From Halorubrum sp. (GTDB lineage: Archaea > Halobacteriota > Halobacteria > Halobacteriales > Haloferacaceae): 41,301 nucleotides of DNA. The stretch spans positions 1 to 41,301 of the forward strand of contig JAQCNI010000113.1 of NCBI GenBank assembly GCA_028275105.1, in the 5' to 3' direction. The notes under the pieces were generated by a model. That model worked only from the letters and a program-made list of their open reading frames with translations, did not search any database and was not told where the DNA came from. The translations under genes were made by a program, and so were the position numbers. Each line of letters opens with the position of its first letter. Position 1 is the stretch's first letter. Positions 33,679-41,301 of this stretch are shown one piece after another.

Positions 33679-33851
33679 GGCGCGCTCCGGTGAGCGGGCC
33701 ACCGGCCCGCGAACCCGAGCGCGAGGGACGCGGCGAACGAAGTGAGCCGCGAGGCTGGGGAGGCGTGAGGCTGCGGTCGCGGTGCTGTGCGGGATGGGAT
33801 GGGACTCAAAGGGGCAGCCGCGAGGGCGACGCACGGCGAAGCAAGCACCGC
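33679..33851 (+). repeat. Structured repeat element, copy A (longest)
   Basis: GGCGCGCTCCGGTGAG (33679-33694), hairpin 1 CGGGCC-ACC-GGCCCG (33695-33709), CGAACCCGAGCGCGAGGGA (33710-33728), hairpin 2 CGCGGC/GCCGCG (33729-33734 and 33746-33751), AGGCTGGGG and AGGCGTGAGG (33752-33770). A third, long-range hairpin follows: GCGGTGCT plus GTGCG (33779-33791) pair with CGCAC (33830-33834) and AGCACCGC (33844-33851). Related low-complexity, purine-rich sequence (GAGCGA/GAACGA units) runs on to about 33920. It occupies most of the gap between the 33294 gene and mre11; no convincing gene lies here. Confidence 0.8.
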
Positions 33852-33959
33852 AGTGAGCGAGTGAAACGAGCGAACGAGGAGCGCAGCGAGTCACGCGAGC
33901 CGTGCGAGGGCGACTGAAGGGAGCCCTCGACTGGCGAACGGCGAAGCCGTGAGCCGTCG

Positions 33960-34047
33960 CGGCTGGGGCTTTGAAGACGTTCTCTCCGACAGCAACGACA
34001 TTCTACCGAGCGGCTGGGGCTTTGAAGACGTTCTCTCCGACAGCAAC
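33960..34047. repeat. Two 37-bp direct repeats
   Basis: Identical 37-base blocks at 33960-33996 and 34011-34047 (beginning CGGCTGGGGCTTTGAAGACG) separated by 14 bases. A small hairpin AGCCG-TCG-CGGCT (33952-33964) leads into the first. They follow repeat copy A. Two units with a 14-base gap do not make a CRISPR array. From 34048 to 34182 I see only the mre11 promoter region. Confidence 0.9.
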
Positions 34048-34182
34048 TGCGCCGTAGTGAACAAATCGACCACATTCAACACCCACATCCTCTTCGCACG
34101 CAAGTTCCCACCGGTAATTCACTGAACTCTAAACGAAATTAAACCCGGGTGAAGAGTTCTATGACACCCTCGCCCCGGAACC

Positions 34183-34190
34183 CCTAAATC
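34183..34190 (+). promoter_or_regulatory. Box A of mre11-rad50
   Basis: CCTAAATC 25-32 bases before the ATG at 34215; moderately A/T-rich for a box A. Confidence 0.45.
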
Positions 34191-34214
34191 CCACACGGGC
34201 CAACGCTCGGATCA

Positions 34215-35549
34215 ATGACACGGGTGATCCACACCGGCGACACCCACATCGGGTATCAGCAGTACCACTCGCCGGTCAGACGTCAGGATTTCCTCGACGC
34301 GTTCGAGACCGTCGTCAAGGACGCGGTCGACGACGACGTCGACGCGGTCGTTCACGCGGGCGACCTCTTCCACGACCGGCGGCCCGAACTCCCCGACCTC
34401 ATGGGGACGCTCTCGGTGCTCCGCCGGCTCGACGACGCCGGGATCCCCTTTCTCGCCGTCGTCGGGAACCACGAGTCGACGCGTGGCGGGCAGTGGCTCG
34501 ACCTCTTCGAGGGGCTGGGGCTCGCGACGCGGCTCGACGGTGCCCCGACGCAGGTCGACGACACCGCGTTTTATGGGCTCGATCACGTGCCCGTCTCCCG
34601 ACGGGATGAACTCGAATATGACTTCGAACCGCACGACTGCGAGTACGCGACCCTGGTCGCACACGGCCTGTTCGAACCGTTTGCCCACGCCGACTGGGAG
34701 ACGGAAACGGTGCTCTCGGAGAGCGACGTCGGGTTCGACGCGATGCTCCTCGGCGACAACCACACCCCCGACCGCGCCGAGGTCGCCGAAACGTGGGTTA
34801 CCTACCCGGGGTCCACCGAGCGGGCGAGCGCGAGCGAGCGCGAGGGCCGCGGATACAACCTCGTCACGTTCGACGAGTCGACGGCGGGCGGCGACGACCG
34901 CGTGTCGATCCGGCGTCGCGCGCTCGACACCCGCCCGTTCGTCTTCGTCGACGTCGAACTCCGCGACGCCGAGGGTGAGCCGCGCGTCCGCGAGCAGGTT
35001 CGCCAACACGACCTGGCCGACGCCGTGGTTATCGTTGACGTCACCGGCGACGGGGATCCGGTGACCCCCGCCGCGATCGAAGGGTTCGCCACCGACGAGG
35101 GCGCGCTGATCGCGCGCGTCAGCGACCGGCGGACGGTCGACACCGACGACGAGATCGACGTGAGCTTCGCCGACCCGGAGGACGCCGTCCGCGATCGGAT
35201 CGAGGGGATGGGGCTCTCGACCGCCGCACTCGACGTCGACGAGGTGGTCCGAGCGGACACCGTCGCCGACAGCAACGTCCGCGAGGCGGTGAAATCGCGG
35301 ATCGAGGGTCGGCTCGACGACCCGTCGGCGTTCGTTGGCGGGGAGGCGGGCGTCGACGGCGATGCCGGAGGGGAGGCGGGCGTCGACGGCGAGGAAACCT
35401 CGAGTGGGGGAACGGAAGCCGACCACGAGGAAGCCGACCACGAGGGAGCCGACACGGAGGGGACGGTCGATGGCGACGTCGCCGTCGACGGGACGGAGGC
35501 GGAGACGGAACCGACCGACGGGCAGGTGTCGATGGAGGACTACCTATGA
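34215..35549 (+). CDS. mre11: DNA double-strand break repair nuclease Mre11
   Basis: Mn-dependent nuclease that processes DNA ends with Rad50. The 444-residue protein has the phosphoesterase motifs GDTHIGY (Asp9, His11), HAGDLFH (Asp50), GNHE (Asn85, His86), the HGLF site (His150) and GDNH (180-183). The last 80 residues are a disordered acidic tail with an in-frame 30-bp duplication ([20 protein letters not shown]) and [13 protein letters not shown] repeats, ending VSMEDYL. The stop overlaps the rad50 start (ATGA), so both are one operon, as is usual in archaea. Confidence 0.95.
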   Translation: MTRVIHTGDTHIGYQQYHSPVRRQDFLDAFETVVKDAVDDDVDAVVHAGDLFHDRRPELPDLMGTLSVLRRLDDAGIPFLAVVGNHESTRGGQWLDLFEGLGLATRLDGAPTQVDDTAFYGLDHVPVSRRDELEYDFEPHDCEYATLVAHGLFEPFAHADWETETVLSESDVGFDAMLLGDNHTPDRAEVAETWVTYPGSTERASASEREGRGYNLVTFDESTAGGDDRVSIRRRALDTRPFVFVDVELRDAEGEPRVREQVRQHDLADAVVIVDVTGDGDPVTPAAIEGFATDEGALIARVSDRRTVDTDDEIDVSFADPEDAVRDRIEGMGLSTAALDVDEVVRADTVADSNVREAVKSRIEGRLDDPSAFVGGEAGVDGDAGGEAGVDGEETSSGGTEADHEEADHEGADTEGTVDGDVAVDGTEAETEPTDGQVSMEDYL

Positions 35550-38239
35550 AGTTCGACCGCATCCGGCTCACGAACTTCAAACCGTACGGGGACGCCGACC
35601 TCGAACTGACCGACGGGGTAACCGTCATTCACGGGCTCAACGGTAGCGGCAAGTCGTCGCTGCTCGAGGCCTGCTTTTTTGCGCTGTACGGGTCGAAGGC
35701 GCTCGACGGAACCCTCGACGACGTCATCACGAACGGGGAGGAGGAGGCCGAGATCGATCTGTGGTTCACCCACGACGGAATCTCGTACCACGTCGAGCGC
35801 CGGCTCCGCGCGTACGATGACCGGGTGGACCATCGGTGTCGCCTCGAGACGACCGCGGGAGGGGACGTCACCCGCGACGGCGCGACGGCGGTCCGTCGGT
35901 TCGTGACCGACCTCCTCCGGATGGACGCGGACGCGTTCGTCAACTGCGCGTACGTCCGGCAGGGCGAGGTGAACGCGCTGATAAACGCCACGCCGGGCCA
36001 GCGACAGGACGTCATCGACGACCTCCTCCAGCTCGGGAAACTCGAGGAGTACCGCGAACGGGCGGCCGACGCGCGGCTGGGCGTGGAGGACGTACGAAAC
36101 GCCAAGCGGGCCGTCCTCGAGGAGACGGACCGGCGGATCGAGGAGAAGGAGGAGGCGGACCTCCACGGGCGGCTCAACGGGCTCCGGAGCGAACGCAACG
36201 AGCTGAACGAACGCGTCGAAAACTACGAGACGCAGCGTCGGAAGGCGAAGACGACCCGTGACGAGGCCGCGACGATTCTGGAGGAGCATGCCGAAAAACG
36301 GGCGGAACTCGACGGCGTCGAGACGGACGTCTCCGAGCTCGAAACCGCCGTCCGCGAGGCCGAACGCGAGCGGGAGGAGCTCCGATCGGAGATCGCGGAC
36401 GCCCGCGACCGACTCGCCGAGCTGGAGGCCGAGATCGACGATCGGCTCGAGCCGGCGGGACTCGACGCGGCGACGGAGGCGGCGATCGCGGAACGCCGGG
36501 AGGCGTTGGAGGAGCGGGAAACCGCGATCCGGGAGACGCTGGACGAGGCGCGCGTCGCCGTCGAAACCGCCAGCGATCGGGCGGAGACCCTCGCGGAGAC
36601 CGCGGAGGAGCGGGGGGATCGCGCGGATGCCGCGGCCGAACGCGCCGAGGAACTGGCGGCCGAGGCGGCGGCCGCCGAGGACGAGGCGGACGAGCGCGAG
36701 GCGTCGCTGACGGAGCTTCACCGGGAGGCCGACGAACTCCGCGAGCGGTTCGCGACCGCCGATATCGACGTCGAACGGGGTGAGGCGGCGCCCCGCCGGA
36801 CGGAGCGCCGCGAGGAACGGAGCGACGCCCGCGAACGCGTCGCGGAGCTCGAAACCGAGCTGCGAAACGCCCGCGAGCGCGTCGACGAGGCGGAGGAGCT
36901 GCTCGCGGCCGGGAAGTGTCCGGAGTGTGGGCAGCCGGTCGAGGACTCGCCCCACGCCGATCGGATCGAGGCGGACCGCGAACGTGTCGCCGAACTGGAG
37001 GCCGAACTGGAGGCCGCCCGCGGGCGTGAGACCGATCTCGCGGAACGAATCGAGGCGCTCGATCCGCTCGTCGCGGCCGAGGAACGGCTCGCGAAGATCG
37101 ACGAGACGGCCGGAATGCTCGAGGAACGGATCGCGGAGAAGCGCGAGGAAGCAGCCGCCAAACGGACCGATGCGGACGAAAAATTCGAGGAAGCCGAGGG
37201 GCTACGCCGGGAGGCGACGGCGACCCGGGAACGGGCCGACGGGAAACGCGGGGAGGCGGCCGAGGCCCGCGATCGGGTGACGGCCCTCGAGGGCGACATC
37301 GGAGCGGTCGAGGACGCCCGCGAGCGTGTGAGCGCGGTCGAGGATCGCCTCGAGGAGGTGGCGGAAGTCGAGGCGCGGATCGAGCGTCTCCGGGAGCGAC
37401 GGAAGAGTATCGACGACGTCAACGATGAGCGGCGGGAACGGCTGGCGGAGAAACGCGAGCGCCGCGACGAACTGCGCGAGGCGGTGGACGAGGCGGCCGT
37501 CGAGGACGCTCGCGAACGGAAGTCGGACGCCGAGGAGTACCTTGAGCAGGTCGAAGGAGAGCTCGATCGACTCGACGACCGGCGGACCGAGCTTCAGAGC
37601 GAGATCGGGGGCGTGAAAGGCGAGATTGCGGCGTTAGAGGAGCTTCGGACGGAGCGCGAGGAACTCGCGGAGACGGTCGCGGCGCTCGAGGCGGTACACG
37701 AGGAGACGGCCGGGTTGGAGTCGACGTACGGCGACCTCCGGGCGGAGCTCCGCCAGCGCAACGTCCGCGAGTTGGAGCGGACCCTCAACGAGACGTTCGA
37801 GTTGGTGTACGGGAACGACGCGTACTCGCACATCGAACTCGACGGGGAGTACTCGCTCACGGTGTACCAGAAGGACGGACAGGCGCTCGATCCCGAGCAG
37901 CTCTCGGGCGGCGAGCGGGCGCTGTTCAACCTCTCGCTCCGCTGTGCGATCTACCGGCTGCTCGCGGAGGGGATCGAGGGGGCCGCTCCGACGCCGCCGC
38001 TCGTCCTCGACGAGCCGACGGTGTTCCTCGACGCCGGGCACGTCTCCCGGCTCGTGGACCTCGTCGAGGAGATGCGCGGGTTCGGGGTGCGGCAGATCGT
38101 CATCGTGAGTCACGACGACGAACTCGTCGGCGCCGCCGACGAACTCGTGACCGTCGAGAAGGACCCGCGGACGAACCGATCGACGGTCGTTCGCAAGGAC
38201 GCGTCCGAGACCGACATCGCGTCGCTGGCGGACGACTAA
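35546..38239 (+). CDS. rad50: DNA repair ATPase Rad50
   Basis: SMC-like ATPase that bridges DNA ends and controls Mre11. The 897-residue protein has Walker A GLNGSGKS at 30-37, a long heptad-rich coiled coil (about 175-430 and 480-740, Glu/Arg-rich), a zinc hook CPECGQ with Cys458 and Cys461 at the coiled-coil apex, the signature [14 protein letters not shown] at 786 onward, Walker B LVLDEP at 819-824 and the D/H-loop VSHDDE. Gene order mre11-rad50 with ATGA coupling is typical. The 388 bases after it hold no gene but do hold repeat copy C and a minisatellite. Confidence 0.95.
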   Translation: MKFDRIRLTNFKPYGDADLELTDGVTVIHGLNGSGKSSLLEACFFALYGSKALDGTLDDVITNGEEEAEIDLWFTHDGISYHVERRLRAYDDRVDHRCRLETTAGGDVTRDGATAVRRFVTDLLRMDADAFVNCAYVRQGEVNALINATPGQRQDVIDDLLQLGKLEEYRERAADARLGVEDVRNAKRAVLEETDRRIEEKEEADLHGRLNGLRSERNELNERVENYETQRRKAKTTRDEAATILEEHAEKRAELDGVETDVSELETAVREAEREREELRSEIADARDRLAELEAEIDDRLEPAGLDAATEAAIAERREALEERETAIRETLDEARVAVETASDRAETLAETAEERGDRADAAAERAEELAAEAAAAEDEADEREASLTELHREADELRERFATADIDVERGEAAPRRTERREERSDARERVAELETELRNARERVDEAEELLAAGKCPECGQPVEDSPHADRIEADRERVAELEAELEAARGRETDLAERIEALDPLVAAEERLAKIDETAGMLEERIAEKREEAAAKRTDADEKFEEAEGLRREATATRERADGKRGEAAEARDRVTALEGDIGAVEDARERVSAVEDRLEEVAEVEARIERLRERRKSIDDVNDERRERLAEKRERRDELREAVDEAAVEDARERKSDAEEYLEQVEGELDRLDDRRTELQSEIGGVKGEIAALEELRTEREELAETVAALEAVHEETAGLESTYGDLRAELRQRNVRELERTLNETFELVYGNDAYSHIELDGEYSLTVYQKDGQALDPEQLSGGERALFNLSLRCAIYRLLAEGIEGAAPTPPLVLDEPTVFLDAGHVSRLVDLVEEMRGFGVRQIVIVSHDDELVGAADELVTVEKDPRTNRSTVVRKDASETDIASLADD

Positions 38240-38322
38240 CGGCCCGGGCGGGGAACGAAGCGGCGACTGAACGGTCGCGGTTGGCGCGCGTGGAACGAGC
38301 GACGGCGTCACGAGGATCGCAC

Positions 38323-38402
38323 GCGAGGGAGGTCGGTGGCGGCCGGGGCGGGGCGGGGCGGTTCCCGCGGCCGCCGGCGACCGAGGCTGGGGAAGCGTGA
38401 GG
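38323..38402 (+). repeat. Structured repeat element, copy C (partial)
   Basis: GCGAGGGA (38323-38330) is followed by a two-part hairpin: outer arms GGTCG (38331-38335) and CGACC (38378-38382), inner arms GGCGGCC (38338-38344) and GGCCGCC (38369-38375), around a G-rich loop. Then come GAGGCTGGGG (38383-38392) and AAGCGTGAGG (38393-38402). The 5' half of the element is not clearly recognisable here. The flanking blocks are the same as in copies A and B, while the hairpin sequence is different. Confidence 0.75.
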
Positions 38403-38404
38403 TG

Positions 38405-38564
38405 GCGGTGCGGCGGTGCGGCGGTGCAGCAGTGCGGCAGTGCGGCGGTGCGGCGGTGCGGCAGTGCGGCGGTGCGGCGGTGCGGCGGTGCGGCGGTGCG
38501 GCGGTGCGACGGTGCGGCGGTGCGACGGTGCGGCGGTGCGGCGATGTAGCGGTGCGGCGATGCG
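38405..38564 (+). repeat. 8-bp minisatellite, 20 units
   Basis: Twenty consecutive units of GCGGTGCG, with single-base variants such as GCAGTGCG, ACGGTGCG and GCGATGCG, start two bases after repeat copy C. The unit resembles the GCGGTGCTGTGCG arm of hairpin 3 in copy A and may have expanded from it. Eight is not a multiple of three, and the open frames across it are artefacts of the repeat. From 38565 to 38627 nothing else is seen. Confidence 0.93.
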
Positions 38565-38627
38565 ATGTGGCGATGCGGCCGGTAGAACGCCGACGGTACG
38601 ACGACATCGACGACGGTGTCGGCCCGA

Positions 38628-39305
38628 CTACGGCGCGACGCCGACGGTCAACAGCGTTCCCCACGTCCGGTATCGGTCGACCATCGCCTCCCGAGTCTTC
38701 CATTCGTCGGTCGGGAACGCTTCGGCCGGCGGGATCTCGACCTCCCGGTCGGGGATCGCGTCCTGCTCGGCGACGTACAACCCGGCGTCGCGGAACGCGT
38801 CGCGGTACTCCGACCGGTCCCAGAGGGTCATGTCGACGGAGATGTGCTCCTGCCACGCGTGTGTCGACTCGCTCTCCGCGAAGTAGTTGACCGCGCAGTA
38901 GAACGTCCCGCCCGGGCGGAGCACCCGACTGACCTCCGCGAGGGTGTTGTGGGGGTCCGCTGCGTAGTAGAACGATTCCATCGAAACCATGTGGTCGATC
39001 GACCCATCGGCGAAGGGGAGCGCGTCGAAGTCGCCGACGAGGAATCCGATCGCGTCGTCGTCGGTGTATGCCCGGGCGTTCCGTGCCATCTCGGGCGCGC
39101 CGTCGAGACCGTAACCCCGACCGACGTCGCGCTCCCGGAGGGCTCGGAGGGCGTAGCCGGAACCGGTCCCGAGGTCAAGGACGGCGTCGCCGGGTTCGAC
39201 CGGCATCCGCGCGAGGACGTGTTTGGCGGTGTGCCAGTGGCGCCGCTCCATACCCCGATCCTTGCCGGCGGTCGCCCACTCGTCGAACTCCTCGCGAACG
39301 CTCAT
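38628..39305 (-). CDS. SAM-dependent class I methyltransferase
   Basis: 225 residues with motif I VLDLGTGSGYALR, motif II acidic GYGLDGAPEM, motif III VGDFDALPFAD and the post-motif LRPGGTFYCAVNYF, as in UbiE/COQ5-like small-molecule methyltransferases. The N-terminus MSVREEFDEWA is common in haloarchaeal members. ATG 39305 has a TTTTGA box 23-28 bases upstream on the minus strand. Substrate unknown. It ends shortly after the minisatellite region. Confidence 0.9.
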   Translation of the reverse strand: MSVREEFDEWATAGKDRGMERRHWHTAKHVLARMPVEPGDAVLDLGTGSGYALRALRERDVGRGYGLDGAPEMARNARAYTDDDAIGFLVGDFDALPFADGSIDHMVSMESFYYAADPHNTLAEVSRVLRPGGTFYCAVNYFAESESTHAWQEHISVDMTLWDRSEYRDAFRDAGLYVAEQDAIPDREVEIPPAEAFPTDEWKTREAMVDRYRTWGTLLTVGVAP

Positions 39306-39403
39306 ACCGGGGGGAGGGGCGGGGGAGTCAAAACCGGATCGACCGGGAACGCCGATCCGCGCGCGAACGACGCGTTTTTGCTCCGCGGGCGGGTGATCGG
39401 GGT

Positions 39404-39847
39404 GTGAAGCGACCGAATCGGCTGCGGCGTCCCAACTTCCGGATCGCCGACTCGGCACAGCAGACGGTCGGGGGGTTCCTCCTCGCGGGGCCGTTCGTCG
39501 TCACCGAGGAGGTCTGGGTCCTTGCGAACGGGATGAACGCCGTCCAGACCGTCCTCACCGCCGGAATCGTCGCGGCGATCGGGTACGCCGCGCTGTACCG
39601 CGCCGACACGGACCGCGATCCGGAATCGGAACGGGAGATCGCCGGGGTCCCGGTTCGGTTCCTTTCGCTGATGATCGTCGCGTTCGGCTCGGTGGTCGTG
39701 CTCGCCGTCCTGTTCGACGCACCGGACACGTTCCTGATCGAGGAGGGGATCGCCGGGGTCGAGCTGTGGGTGACGACGGTCAATGCCATCACCGTCGGCG
39801 CGGTGTTCAGCGTCGTCGGCGCCGCGACGGCCGACAGCGTGTTCTGA
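39404..39847 (+). CDS. DUF2391 family integral membrane protein
   Basis: 147 residues from GTG 39404, starting KRPNRLRRPNF after the initiator. SAQQTVGGFLLAGPFVVTEE then VWVLANG is a start I associate with DUF2391. Four hydrophobic helices: about 25-42, 49-66, 85-105 and 120-140. GTG is supported by a TTTTTG box 24-29 bases upstream. Divergent from the methyltransferase. Function unknown. Confidence 0.82.
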   Translation: MKRPNRLRRPNFRIADSAQQTVGGFLLAGPFVVTEEVWVLANGMNAVQTVLTAGIVAAIGYAALYRADTDRDPESEREIAGVPVRFLSLMIVAFGSVVVLAVLFDAPDTFLIEEGIAGVELWVTTVNAITVGAVFSVVGAATADSVF

Positions 39848-39864
39848 CGTGGGACGGGATCGGA

Positions 39865-40470
39865 TCAGACGACGATCGCGACGACCGCAAACAGGATCAA
39901 CACGCCGGTGACGTCACAGACGTTCGTGACGACCGGGATCGTGGTACTGTCCGGATCGAGCCCGATCCGATAGGAGGCCTCGACCGCAACGAGGCTCGTC
40001 GTGACGACGAGGACGGCCAACAGGAGTCCCGAAATCAACGATATTAGCAGGACACGGATCAGTCCGAGGGTGCCGCCGAGCGCGACGCCGATCGCCCACG
40101 CGGCGATACCCACGAGTCCGAAGACGGTCCCGGCGAGCGCGAACACCGCGCCGACGTTGGCCCTGACGTCCGGGTTCGAAAGACTCGGCTCGTACGTGCC
40201 GAGGTACAGCTGCGTCGTGAGCCGCGAGCACATGATCGACGCGAGGTTGCCGGCCGTCCCGATCTGAACCGGCACCAACACGAGCAACGCGGGGTACTGT
40301 AACAGGATTTCCTCGAAGCTCTCGAGGACCGTTCCGGACACCAGCTGGAGGACCGATAGCGCCGCCAGAAGCGGGACCATCGTTCGGACGATCCGCCGGA
40401 TCGACCACCCGTCAACCACGGTTTTGTCGGTCGGATCGCCGGCACCGGGAGTAGGGTGAGAATCGGTCAC
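39865..40470 (-). CDS. MgtE-type half transporter, second of a pair
   Basis: 201 residues corresponding to the MgtE/SLC41 divalent-cation membrane domain without the cytosolic CBS and N-terminal gating parts. Four to five helices include IVRTMVPLLAALSVLQLVSG, LLVLVPVQIGTAGNLAS and LGLDPDSTTIPV-like pore ends (GLDPDSTTIPVVTNVCDVTG). Its start overlaps the upstream half-transporter by ATGA, so they probably form one heteromeric Mg2+ (or other cation) channel or exporter. The missing gating domains mean regulation differs from bacterial MgtE. Confidence 0.9.
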   Translation of the reverse strand: MTDSHPTPGAGDPTDKTVVDGWSIRRIVRTMVPLLAALSVLQLVSGTVLESFEEILLQYPALLVLVPVQIGTAGNLASIMCSRLTTQLYLGTYEPSLSNPDVRANVGAVFALAGTVFGLVGIAAWAIGVALGGTLGLIRVLLISLISGLLLAVLVVTTSLVAVEASYRIGLDPDSTTIPVVTNVCDVTGVLILFAVVAIVV

Positions 40471-41039
40471 AACACCACCCTAACGGCGCGGATGGCGACG
40501 AGGAGGAACAGAACCCCGAACACGTCCCCCAGCGTCGTCACGACCGGACCGATCACGTTGTCCGGGTTGAGTCCGCGCCGATACCCGAGGAAGACGACGG
40601 TGATGAGCACCGAGATCATCAGTATCGCCGAGAGGAAGCCGGCGATGACCATGATCCCGAGGAGTTCCAGCAGGCTCCCCCGCTGACCGAGCGCGAGGAG
40701 GGCCAGATACGTGATGAACGCGATGAACACGGAGACGGTCATCCCGTTGACGAAGGAGGCGACGATCGCGTTGGTGAGCCGGCGGTCGAGTTCGAACTGC
40801 GGCTCGATCAGCCCCTGATGGAGACCGGTCGAGAGGCGCGCCCCGAGCGACCCGTAGACGCCGCCGCGGGTCGCGAGGAATGCCGGCAGCAGGAGGAGTA
40901 CTCCCGGAACGCTCGCGATCCCTTCACGCATCGTCTCGGATCCGAGGACCGCCCCGGCGAACAGCCCCGCCACGAGGCTGACGAGAACCACCGGTAGGGA
41001 CTGTCGATAGACGTCCCGCGCCGTCTCGTGTCCCTTCAT
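40467..41039 (-). CDS. MgtE-type half transporter, first of a pair
   Basis: 190-residue MgtE/SLC41 membrane domain: SLPVVLVSLVAGLFAGAVLG, LLLLPAFLATRGGVYGSLGA, a middle helix pair and GLNPDNVIGPVVTTLGDVFG, the pore-end motif that matches the partner's GLDPDSTTIPVVTNVCDVTG. The stop overlaps the partner start. No box A is visible at the normal position; the sequence 31 bases upstream of ATG 41039 already belongs to the presumed IS end. Expression may therefore depend on sequence within the element. Confidence 0.9.
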   Translation of the reverse strand: MKGHETARDVYRQSLPVVLVSLVAGLFAGAVLGSETMREGIASVPGVLLLLPAFLATRGGVYGSLGARLSTGLHQGLIEPQFELDRRLTNAIVASFVNGMTVSVFIAFITYLALLALGQRGSLLELLGIMVIAGFLSAILMISVLITVVFLGYRRGLNPDNVIGPVVTTLGDVFGVLFLLVAIRAVRVVL

Positions 41040-41069
41040 TCGAGCGTACCGACGGCGTGGACCGGTGAA

Positions 41070-41301
41070 CTACCCTGCCCTACCGCGCTCGGGGCTACTC
41101 GCCCCTCGCTTGTTGAGGACAGGGCTTCCTGTTTCTGTATCGGAATTTATACCCGAAGGCACAGGGATTCCAGACTCCGCAGGCGACTTCCCTTCACGGA
41201 TGGTTCGGAGTGTCCCACTCCTACCAAATGGACACTCAGCCACAATCGACGGTGCGCGCTTGTTTTCGCGCTTGAACACCGTCGTAGACGTGGTGAGCAT
41301 C
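41070..41301 (-). CDS. C-terminal part of a TnpB-like IS200/IS605 protein (runs off the right edge)
   Basis: The open frame runs from the window edge to TAG at 41070 and ends SDTETGSPVLNKRG then ASSPERGRAG, which resembles the ETGSP tail I recall from haloarchaeal TnpB proteins. Codon use is less G/C-biased than in its neighbours (ATA AAT, ACA GAA ACA). The zinc-ribbon (CxxC) and DRDxNAA motif that should precede a TnpB tail do not occur in the visible 76 residues, so this may be a remnant or a divergent member. Confidence 0.4.
   Translation of the reverse strand, partial: MLTTSTTVFKRENKRAPSIVAECPFGRSGTLRTIREGKSPAESGIPVPSGINSDTETGSPVLNKRGASSPERGRAG
41073..41124 (-). mobile_element. Probable IS200/IS605-type right end with nested hairpin
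   Basis: Nested pairing: outer arms CCCTG (41073-41077) and CAGGG (41120-41124), inner arms GGGGC (41091-41095) and GCCCC (41101-41105) with loop TACTC. On the minus strand the end reads ...GGGCAGGGTAGTTCACC, like the ends I recall for this family in haloarchaea. Subterminal hairpins are the recognition sites of these elements and also part of the TnpB guide RNA. The exact end is not fixed. Confidence 0.42.

Noticed and set aside
33669-33917. 82-residue open frame across repeat copy A
   Set aside because: Highly basic, low-complexity product that follows the hairpin element; hairpin covariation, not codon bias, explains the conservation.
33960-34047. CRISPR array
   Set aside because: Only two repeats of 37 bases separated by 14 bases; CRISPR spacers are 30 bases or more, and no cas genes are present.
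38308-38856. Open frames across the 8-bp minisatellite
   Set aside because: The period of 8 leaves several frames open by chance, and their repeats of Arg/Cys/Gly or His/Arg/Thr are artefacts.

Overview
The window is a high-G+C archaeal chromosome segment of haloarchaeal type (class Halobacteria, probably a Halorubrum-like genus, though the genus is a guess). The predicted proteins are strongly acidic. Most genes carry a TATA-like box A about 25-30 bases before the start codon, which is the leaderless-promoter layout. The gene content is archaeal: family B DNA polymerase, Hel308, KEOPS Cgi121, PurO, PAN, Mre11-Rad50 and an archaeal pilus ATPase. Several small proteins belong to haloarchaea-only families.

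Layout: 1-2310 holds the Fe-S assembly genes sufC and sufB (sufB runs off the left edge), read leftward. 2435-9127 is one polB gene whose catalytic and exonuclease motifs are split by three full-size inteins with homing endonucleases. 9241-11046 holds small conserved haloarchaeal genes and a ferredoxin. 11359-14453 is hel308-cgi121, followed by tRNA-Gln(CTG), purO, a small HTH regulator, upp, thrC and small zinc-ribbon or membrane proteins. 19912-28460 is a pilus / type II secretion-like cluster: ATPase, membrane core, a pilin-like protein and three membrane or exported proteins of unknown role, ending in a protein of about 1050 residues. 28577-31499 holds a DUF5791-like protein, a YeeZ-like NAD-binding protein, a membrane-anchored DHH phosphoesterase and a 45-residue membrane protein. 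31575-33611 holds PAN, a divergent HTH gene with palindromes in its promoter region, and a hypothetical gene. 34215-38239 is mre11-rad50. 38628-41039 holds a methyltransferase, a DUF2391 membrane protein and a pair of MgtE half-transporters. The right edge cuts into what looks like an IS200/IS605-type (TnpB) end.

The most unusual non-coding feature is a structured repeat family. The only three gaps longer than 300 bases (11047-11358, 33612-34214, 38240-38627) each contain one copy. Short invariant blocks flank hairpins whose sequences differ between copies while their base pairing is kept. The copy after rad50 runs into a 20-unit, 8-bp minisatellite; the copy before mre11 is followed by two 37-bp direct repeats.

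A functional theme is DNA replication and repair. PolB and Hel308 both end in PCNA-binding-like peptides (QTGLGSFM and QSNLGDFR), and Mre11-Rad50 lies in the same window. DUF numbers given in entries are recalled from memory and were not looked up.
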